Of a stretch of DNA of 64,000 bases, positions 59,336 through 64,000 are shown piece after piece; the stretch's first letter is position 1; the number at the start of each line of letters is the position of its first letter. The notes under the pieces were generated by a model. The model worked only from the letters and a program-made list of their open reading frames with translations. It had not been told where the DNA came from and made no database searches. Origin of the DNA: Arachnia propionica (GTDB taxonomy: Bacteria > Actinomycetota > Actinomycetes > Propionibacteriales > Propionibacteriaceae). The translations under genes and the position numbers were made by a program. The stretch is taken from assembly GCF_003859805.1 (NCBI RefSeq), contig NZ_RQZG01000014.1, forward strand, positions 40,704 to 104,703, read 5' to 3'.

Positions 59336-59883
59336 CGCCTTCCTGGGTGTTTCACGCCAGTGAGGGCCGGGGGCGGTTGCTGCGGATCCTGGTGCAGCGG
59401 TACGCCAACGACCTCGGACTGTTGCTGCCCGATGTGATCTCCGACGACCCGTTGGAGGAGTTGGCGGCCGAGATGGAGGCAGGGGAACGTGCGGCCCGCA
59501 CCGTGACGGAGCAGCCGGACTTCCAGCGCTTCTTCCCGCCGGTGGTGGCTGATGCGGCTGCTGCCGATGAGTTCCGTCGCCAGGCCGTCGCGGGGCAGGC
59601 CCGCAACCGGATCGAGGCGGCCCGTGTGGTGCTCACCGATCTGGGTGAGGGGGAACGCCGACACGTGCAGGTGCCTTTCGATCACATCGACGCGTGGGTG
59701 CAGGTGCTGTCCGCGCTCAGGGTGCAGTGGCACGTCGAGCTGACCGGGAGTGGCGATCGACTGGTGGAGGCCACCCCGGAACAGATTGATGACTCCCCGG
59801 ACACCGCGGCACTGCTGGACTGGCTCGCCCTGCTCATCGAGGATGCGCTCCAGACGAAGTGGCGGACACATCCTTTGTCCTGA
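59332..59883 (+). CDS. DUF2017 protein
   Basis: A 183-residue cytoplasmic protein that follows clpS with a GTGA overlap, as in many actinobacteria. It shows the family pattern ([68 protein letters not shown]). Function unknown. The long-standing pairing suggests it works with ClpS, but no motif reveals how. Confidence 0.9.
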   Translation: MTPSWVFHASEGRGRLLRILVQRYANDLGLLLPDVISDDPLEELAAEMEAGERAARTVTEQPDFQRFFPPVVADAAAADEFRRQAVAGQARNRIEAARVVLTDLGEGERRHVQVPFDHIDAWVQVLSALRVQWHVELTGSGDRLVEATPEQIDDSPDTAALLDWLALLIEDALQTKWRTHPLS

Positions 59884-59889
59884 ACCGGA

Positions 59890-59895
59890 TAGGTT
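59890..59895 (+). promoter_or_regulatory. -10 element of a leaderless promoter (rph)
   Basis: TAGGTT lies 6 nt before the ATG at 59902, starting 7 nt after the DUF2017 stop. Confidence 0.65.
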
Positions 59896-59901
59896 GGGCC
59901 C

Positions 59902-60624
59902 ATGACCACTCGCCTCGACGGCCGCGCGCCCGATCAACTCCGTGACATCCGCATCACCCGCAACTGGCTGGATCACGCCGAGGGCTCCGTCCTCGTGGAG
60001 TTCGGGCGGACCCGGGTGCTGGTGGCGGCCTCGGTCACCGTCGGGGTGCCCCGGTGGCGTCGCGACTCCGGGCTCGGATGGGTGACCGCGGAGTACTCGA
60101 TGCTGCCACGCGCCACCCACACCCGCTCCGACCGGGAATCGGTGCGGGGCAGGCTCGGTGGCCGCACCCATGAGATCTCCCGACTCATCGGACGGGCGCT
60201 CAGGGCCGTCGTCGACTTCCGTGCCCTGGGGGAGAACACCATCGTGCTGGACTGTGACGTGCTGCAGGCCGACGGTGGTACCCGCACCGCCGCCATCACC
60301 GGCGCCTACGTCGCCCTGGCCGATGCCGTGGCCCATCTGCGCGGGCTGGGTGCCCTGCAGGGGGAGCCGCTCAAGGATTCGGTGGCGGCGGTCTCCGTCG
60401 GTTTCGTCGACGGGGTGCCGATGCTGGACCTGGCCTACGAGGAGGACTCGAACGCCGGGACCGACATGAACGTCGTGATGACCGGGTCCGGGGACTTCGT
60501 GGAGGTGCAGGGCACCGCCGAGGGGGTGCCGTTCAGCCGTGACGAGCTGAACACCCTGCTGGACCTCGGTGCGGCAGGATGTGAGGAACTGACCCGACTG
60601 CAGCAGGAGGCACTGGGCCGATGA
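59902..60624 (+). CDS. rph: Ribonuclease PH
   Basis: A 240-residue phosphorolytic 3' exoribonuclease that trims tRNA precursors. The family signatures [81 protein letters not shown] and [19 protein letters not shown] are complete. ATGA overlap with rdgB. In M. tuberculosis murI and one other gene lie just before rph, but here DUF2017 is next to it. Confidence 0.97.
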   Translation: MTTRLDGRAPDQLRDIRITRNWLDHAEGSVLVEFGRTRVLVAASVTVGVPRWRRDSGLGWVTAEYSMLPRATHTRSDRESVRGRLGGRTHEISRLIGRALRAVVDFRALGENTIVLDCDVLQADGGTRTAAITGAYVALADAVAHLRGLGALQGEPLKDSVAAVSVGFVDGVPMLDLAYEEDSNAGTDMNVVMTGSGDFVEVQGTAEGVPFSRDELNTLLDLGAAGCEELTRLQQEALGR

Positions 60625-61229
60625 GTCGCGTCGAGACCGTGGTGCTGGCCACCAACAACGCCAAGAAGCTGGCGGAACTGCAGCGCGTGGTGGCCGAGGC
60701 CGGGCTGGAGCTCCAGGTGCGAGGGCTGGGGGATTTCGACTCCTACCCGGAGCCGGAGGAGACCGAGCACACCTTCGAGGGCAACGCCTTCATCAAGGCT
60801 GAGGCTGCGTGCCGTCACACCGGGTTGCCCGCGCTGGCCGACGACTCCGGCCTGGAGGTCGACGAGCTGAACCAGATGCCGGGGGTGCGTTCCGCTCGCT
60901 GGGCGGGACCCGGTGGTGACGACGCGGCCAACAACCGGCTGCTGCTGGCGCAGCTCGACGGGGTACCGAGACACCGTCGAGGCGCCCGGTTCGTCTGTGC
61001 GCTGGCCCTGGTGCTGCCCGACGGTGGGCGTGAGGTGTGGCACGGGGTGATGCCCGGACGGATCGCCGAGGACGAGGCAGGTGCCGGGGGTTTCGGCTAC
61101 GACCCGTTGTTCATCCCCGACGGCGAGACCCGGACCTCGGCGGAGCTGAGCCCCGGGGAGAAGGACACCATCAGTCATCGCGGCCAGGCGGTGCGACAGT
61201 TCCTGGCCTGGGTGGGTGAGGAGCGATGA
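60621..61229 (+). CDS. rdgB: dITP/XTP pyrophosphatase
   Basis: A 202-residue RdgB/HAM1-type enzyme (EC 3.6.1.66) that removes non-canonical purine nucleoside triphosphates. Motifs: [14 protein letters not shown] (substrate lysine), [38 protein letters not shown] and [12 protein letters not shown], with [10 protein letters not shown] at the end. It is coupled to rph upstream and thyA downstream by 4-bp overlaps. Confidence 0.96.
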   Translation: MSRVETVVLATNNAKKLAELQRVVAEAGLELQVRGLGDFDSYPEPEETEHTFEGNAFIKAEAACRHTGLPALADDSGLEVDELNQMPGVRSARWAGPGGDDAANNRLLLAQLDGVPRHRRGARFVCALALVLPDGGREVWHGVMPGRIAEDEAGAGGFGYDPLFIPDGETRTSAELSPGEKDTISHRGQAVRQFLAWVGEER

Positions 61230-62020
61230 GGGTTTATCACGACCTGCTGCGTCGCATCATGGCCGAGGGAGTGGATCGGGCGGACCGCACCGGCACCGGC
61301 ACCCGCAGCATCTTCGGGCACCAGATGCGTTTCGACCTGCGGGAGGGGTTCCCGCTGCTCACGACGAAGAAGGTCCACACCCGCTCGGTGTTCGGGGAGC
61401 TGCTGTGGTTCCTGCGCGGTGAGACCAACATCGCCTGGCTGCACGAGAACAACATCACCATCTGGGACGAGTGGGCCGACGAGAACGGCGACCTCGGGCC
61501 GGTCTACGGCTACCAGTGGCGGTCCTGGCCCACCCCGGATGGGCGCAACGTCGATCAGATCACCCAGGTGATCGAGTCCATCCGCACCAATCCCGATTCC
61601 CGGCGGCACATCGTCTCGGCCTGGAATGTCGGGGATGTCGACGACATGGCCCTGCCGCCGTGTCACGCGCTGTTCCAGTTCTACGTGGCCGAGGACCGAC
61701 TCAGCTGCCAGCTGTACCAGCGTTCGGCGGATGTGTTCCTCGGCGTGCCGTTCAACATCGCCTCCTACGCCCTGCTGACGCATCTCGTCGCCCAGGTGAC
61801 GGGGCTGGGGGTGGGTGAGTTCGTCCACACCCTGGGCGATGCCCACATCTACCACAACCACGTCGAGCAGGTGGAGCTGCAGCTGAGCCGGGAACCCCGG
61901 GCCCTGCCGAGGTTGGTGCTCAACCCGGAGGTCACGAGGATCGACGCCTTCGAGCTGGCCGACATCCAGCTGGAGGGCTACGACCCCCACCCGGTCATCA
62001 AGGCCCCGATCGCGGTGTGA
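61226..62020 (+). CDS. thyA: Thymidylate synthase
   Basis: A 264-residue ThyA (EC 2.1.1.45), the same length as the E. coli enzyme. The catalytic cysteine is C146 in [12 protein letters not shown], and the folate/dUMP regions [56 protein letters not shown] and [14 protein letters not shown] are intact. It makes dTMP from dUMP. No dihydrofolate reductase gene follows directly. It ends the clpS-thyA gene group. Confidence 0.97.
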   Translation: MRVYHDLLRRIMAEGVDRADRTGTGTRSIFGHQMRFDLREGFPLLTTKKVHTRSVFGELLWFLRGETNIAWLHENNITIWDEWADENGDLGPVYGYQWRSWPTPDGRNVDQITQVIESIRTNPDSRRHIVSAWNVGDVDDMALPPCHALFQFYVAEDRLSCQLYQRSADVFLGVPFNIASYALLTHLVAQVTGLGVGEFVHTLGDAHIYHNHVEQVELQLSREPRALPRLVLNPEVTRIDAFELADIQLEGYDPHPVIKAPIAV

Positions 62021-62024
62021 CTCA

Positions 62025-62303
62025 TCATGGCCCGGGGCGGCAGGGGTACTTCCTTCGCAGCCGTCGATGGTAGATCGCCAAGGCGACGCAGTAGGAGAGG
62101 AACTCGGCGATGACGTAGCCGATTCCCATCAGTGCTGCCCCGAGGTAGCGTGAACGCGGATACATGATCGCGACGATGATGAAGATGCCGACCCCTCGGA
62201 CGACGTAGTTGGTGGCATCGGGGCGATAGAAGCGGAGGTGGTCCTTCAGGGAACCATGCCAAAGTCTCCATTTCTGATGTGACTGTCCCCGAGCGCTTTT
62301 CAT
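62025..62303 (-). CDS. Small membrane protein coupled to a secreted peptide
   Basis: A 92-residue protein from ATG 62303, two bases after the stop of the peptide gene and with GGAGGG about 10 nt upstream inside that gene. The N-terminal 38 residues are basic and polar (KSARGQSHQKWRLWHG), then two hydrophobic segments (VVRGVGIFIIVAIMYP and YLGAALMGIGYVIAEFLSYCVALAIY) and a basic tail (HRRLRRKYP). No family recognised. Tight coupling suggests it works with the peptide, for example as exporter, receptor or immunity protein. Confidence 0.6.
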   Translation of the reverse strand: MKSARGQSHQKWRLWHGSLKDHLRFYRPDATNYVVRGVGIFIIVAIMYPRSRYLGAALMGIGYVIAEFLSYCVALAIYHRRLRRKYPCRPGP

Positions 62304-62305
62304 TG

Positions 62306-62461
62306 CTACCAATCCCTCCAAACAGCACAGGCGATTGCGCTGAAGGTCGCCTCCTGTTCCCACGAGGTTCCGCTCTGATCTGCGTTGGTCGTTGCTGGCA
62401 TGAGGAACATGATCAACCCCATCAGCAGCGCTACGAGGCCCTTGGTGAACTTGCTCTTCAT
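62306..62461 (-). CDS. Secreted 51-residue peptide (putative bacteriocin-like or signalling peptide)
   Basis: This gene encodes 51 residues from ATG 62461, with GAGAGGGG 6-7 nt upstream. The N-terminus is a classic Sec signal: KSKFTKG (basic), a strongly hydrophobic core (LVALLMGLIMFLMP) and an AxA-like site (TTNA, then DQSG) near residues 24-27. The predicted mature peptide is about 24 residues (DQSGTSWEQEATF ... CAVWRDW), acidic, Trp-rich, with one cysteine. Nothing similar is known to me. The gene is followed directly by a membrane protein gene. Possible roles are a Sec-exported bacteriocin, a pheromone or a small envelope protein. Confidence 0.62.
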   Translation of the reverse strand: MKSKFTKGLVALLMGLIMFLMPATTNADQSGTSWEQEATFSAIACAVWRDW

Positions 62462-62532
62462 CGATCGCCCCTCTCGGATGCTGAGGGAACCGGGATGTCT
62501 CCTGGATCAAGGCTCAGTGAGCATGTCGTGTG

Positions 62533-62538
62533 TGTCAA
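62533..62538 (-). promoter_or_regulatory. Consensus -35 box before the peptide cassette
   Basis: TTGACA on the minus strand lies about 72 bp upstream of the peptide ATG. No good TANNNT follows at 17-18 bp, so the promoter is weak, regulated, or uses another sigma factor. Confidence 0.35.
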
Positions 62539-62585
62539 CCCCGGTCGCGAAAATCTAGCGGAAAGTTCAGGGGTGTGACTCCCAT

Positions 62586-62721
62586 CCGCTGGTCGAGCCG
62601 AAGTCGCGGCGCTTCGCGACCACTCGGGTAGGGCGGTCGTGAAACGTCGGAAAAGCGACGGTTCGAGACCGCTGGGGGGCGCCAAAGGGGCTCGGAACTC
62701 GCTTTGCGGCTCGACCAGCGG
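62586..62721 (-). repeat. Palindromic interspersed repeat (copy D)
   Basis: CCGCTGGTCGAGCCG (62586-62600) and CGGCTCGACCAGCGG (62707-62721) are perfect 15-bp inverted repeats bounding a 136-bp element whose interior differs from copies B and C. It fills most of the gap between the peptide cassette and the MoxR gene, and the remaining bases to 62744 show no gene. Confidence 0.85.
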
Positions 62722-62744
62722 GGATTTTCGTCACCGAGTGACCG

Positions 62745-63809
62745 TCACGGCAGGTGCTGGTAGAGCTCCTGCCAGATGCCCTGGCGGTGTCTGACCTGGC
62801 GTTCCTTGTAGGCCCGGAGTTTGGAGATGTCGTCGGGGTCGTCCTTGACGGCGGAGGAGACGATGGCCTCGGCCAGTTCCTTGCCGCCCGGGGTCTCACC
62901 CCCGAACCAGGCCGCCCGGACCGCCGCTGACATCCCCGTCGAGACCGCCTCGGCGGTGGACATCGCGCTGGTGAGCCGCTCCACCCCGTCCTTCCCCGCC
63001 TTGCCGGAGCGCAGCTCCCGGAACACCTTCACCAGGACCTCGGTGGCGTCTTGCCCCAGCCGGGCCGGGATCTGGGCGGCCTTGAGCATCTGGTCGGTCT
63101 CCCGTTCCACCAGGTCCATCTCCACCTTCAGGTCCTCGATGGGGCCGATGGTCTCGAAGTTGAAGCGACGCTTCAGCGCCGCCGACATCTCGTTGACGCC
63201 CCGGTCGCGGGTGTTGGCGGTGCCGATGACGTTGAAGCCCTGCCGGGCATGGAGGGTGCGGTGGTCGGCGTCGAGCTCCGGGATGGAGAGGCTGCGGTCG
63301 GAGAGCACCGACAGCAGGGAGTCCTGCACCTCGGGGGCGCAGCGGGTGATCTCCTCGAAGCGCACCACCTTGCCCTCAGTCATGCCCCGGTGGATCGGAG
63401 CCGGGACGAGGGATTTCAGGGTGGGTCCCTCGGCCAGCAGCAACGCGTAGTTCCACGAGTACTTGATGGCGTCCTCGGTGGTGGCGGCCGAGCCCTGGAT
63501 GGTGAGCGAGGTGTCGCCGGAGATCGCGGCGGCGAGCAGTTCGCTCAGCAGTGACTTCGCGGTGCCGGGCTCCCCGATGAGCATGAGCCCACGGTTCGTG
63601 GCCAGCGACACCACGCAGCGCTCCACCAGGGAGCGACGGCCCACGTACTTCGGCGTGATCTCCTTGCCGTCGCCCAGCACGAACTCCACCACCGACTGCG
63701 CGGAGAGCTGCCAGCCCGGGGCGACGGGGCGGCCCCGGTCCCGCTCGCGCAGCAGGGCCAACTCGTCGGCCCAGCGCAACTCGGCGGGAGGACGTTGGAT
63801 GTCGGTCAT
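62745..63809 (-). CDS. MoxR-family AAA ATPase
   Basis: A 354-residue AAA+ protein. Walker A is GEPGTAKS (79-86), Walker B/sensor regions are VVRFEEITRCAPEVQDSLLSVLSD and VIGTANTRDRGVNEMSAALKRRFNF. This subfamily is usually encoded with VWA-domain or SWIM-type partners and acts as a chaperone that activates or assembles metal-dependent or surface systems. The stop of an upstream gene lies one base before its ATG, so it is part of an operon that runs beyond the window. Confidence 0.88.
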   Translation of the reverse strand: MTDIQRPPAELRWADELALLRERDRGRPVAPGWQLSAQSVVEFVLGDGKEITPKYVGRRSLVERCVVSLATNRGLMLIGEPGTAKSLLSELLAAAISGDTSLTIQGSAATTEDAIKYSWNYALLLAEGPTLKSLVPAPIHRGMTEGKVVRFEEITRCAPEVQDSLLSVLSDRSLSIPELDADHRTLHARQGFNVIGTANTRDRGVNEMSAALKRRFNFETIGPIEDLKVEMDLVERETDQMLKAAQIPARLGQDATEVLVKVFRELRSGKAGKDGVERLTSAMSTAEAVSTGMSAAVRAAWFGGETPGGKELAEAIVSSAVKDDPDDISKLRAYKERQVRHRQGIWQELYQHLP

Positions 63810-63810
63810 G

Positions 63811-64000
63811 TCAGCTCACGATCTGGTTGATGGTGGCCAGCACTTCGCTGGTGATCTTGGCGGGGACGTGGGGCCAGGGGATTTTGGTGTGGTCCTTGAT
63901 CCACCAGGTGTCTCCCCAGCCGATGGCGTCGGCGTCTTGGACTCCCGCCAGCACGTAGACCTCGGTCAGGGTTTGGTCTTCTTGTTCGGTGAGGGGTCCC
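63811..64000 (-). CDS. C-terminal end of an unknown protein in the MoxR operon
   Basis: An open minus-strand frame enters from the window edge and ends at the TGA at 63811-63813, one base before the MoxR start. The 62 visible residues are well formed (LTEVYVLAGVQDADAIGWGD, TWWIKDHTKIPWPHVPAKITSEVLATINQIVS). I do not recognise the family. Partners of MoxR ATPases such as VWA or DUF5682-type proteins are candidates for the complete gene. Confidence 0.7.
   Translation of the reverse strand, partial: GPLTEQEDQTLTEVYVLAGVQDADAIGWGDTWWIKDHTKIPWPHVPAKITSEVLATINQIVS

Overview
The window comes from a high-GC Gram-positive bacterium of the Actinomycetota. Three things point there: a WhiB iron-sulfur regulator, actinobacterial acyl-CoA carboxylase subunits (a biotin carboxylase/BCCP fusion, a carboxyltransferase and a small epsilon subunit), and gene orders that I recognise from memory of Mycobacterium tuberculosis (accA3 ... 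maf-accE-accD-birA-PH protein-purK-purE; LCP protein-TIGR03089-manC; whiB-DUF3499-manB-tobH ... sahH; pncB-clpS-DUF2017 ... rph-rdgB). A propionibacterial lineage is plausible but not proven by the sequence. GTG and TTG starts, 4-bp stop/start overlaps and leaderless promoters are common.

Layout. 1-7418: L-fucose uptake and catabolism (ABC transporter, isomerase, kinase, LacI regulator, mutarotase), with strong hairpins between cistrons. 7529-18350: lipoproteins, cysE, the acyl-CoA carboxylase/biotin ligase group, a DivIVA-like coiled-coil protein, maf, purK and purE. 18410-25775: a DUF3352 protein, an LCP ligase and a glycosyltransferase on divergent promoters, a TIGR03089 protein, a zeta-type toxin-antitoxin pair and manC. 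25839-33060: accessory genes and a FadR-regulated operon joining a class V aminotransferase fold enzyme to a CUT1 ABC importer. 33173-41234: whiB, a 1003-residue membrane glycosyltransferase, DUF5719, a Zincin-like protein, DUF3499, manB, Trm112-like and TobH-like genes. With manC these suggest GDP-mannose supply for envelope glycans.

41346-48221 is an accessory island: a WXG100/DUF6507-like gene, an 836-residue candidate polymorphic toxin, three tandem paralogous genes (probable immunity proteins) separated by palindromic repeats, a 20-bp-periodic inverted repeat array, and a convergent operon (TY-Chap-like, DUF6177-like, unknown). 48313-54188 returns to housekeeping (sahH, DUF3039, MFS, RDD, malQ). 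About 54200-54850 looks like decayed sequence. 54924-57567 encodes a MurD-type ligase and a MurL-type epimerase, which together suggest D-glutamate enters peptidoglycan by ligation of L-Glu followed by epimerisation. 57587-62020 holds pncB, clpS, DUF2017, rph, rdgB and thyA, with no murI where related genomes usually carry it. 62025-62461 is a two-gene cassette of a secreted 51-residue peptide and a small membrane protein. The window closes with a palindromic repeat, a MoxR-type ATPase and the end of a further gene.

The most useful second looks are the MurD/MurL pair, the toxin/triplicated-immunity island with its unusual repeat array, the untracked secreted peptide cassette, and the recurrent TANNNT-N6/7-RTG arrangement that marks leaderless promoters at about sixteen genes.
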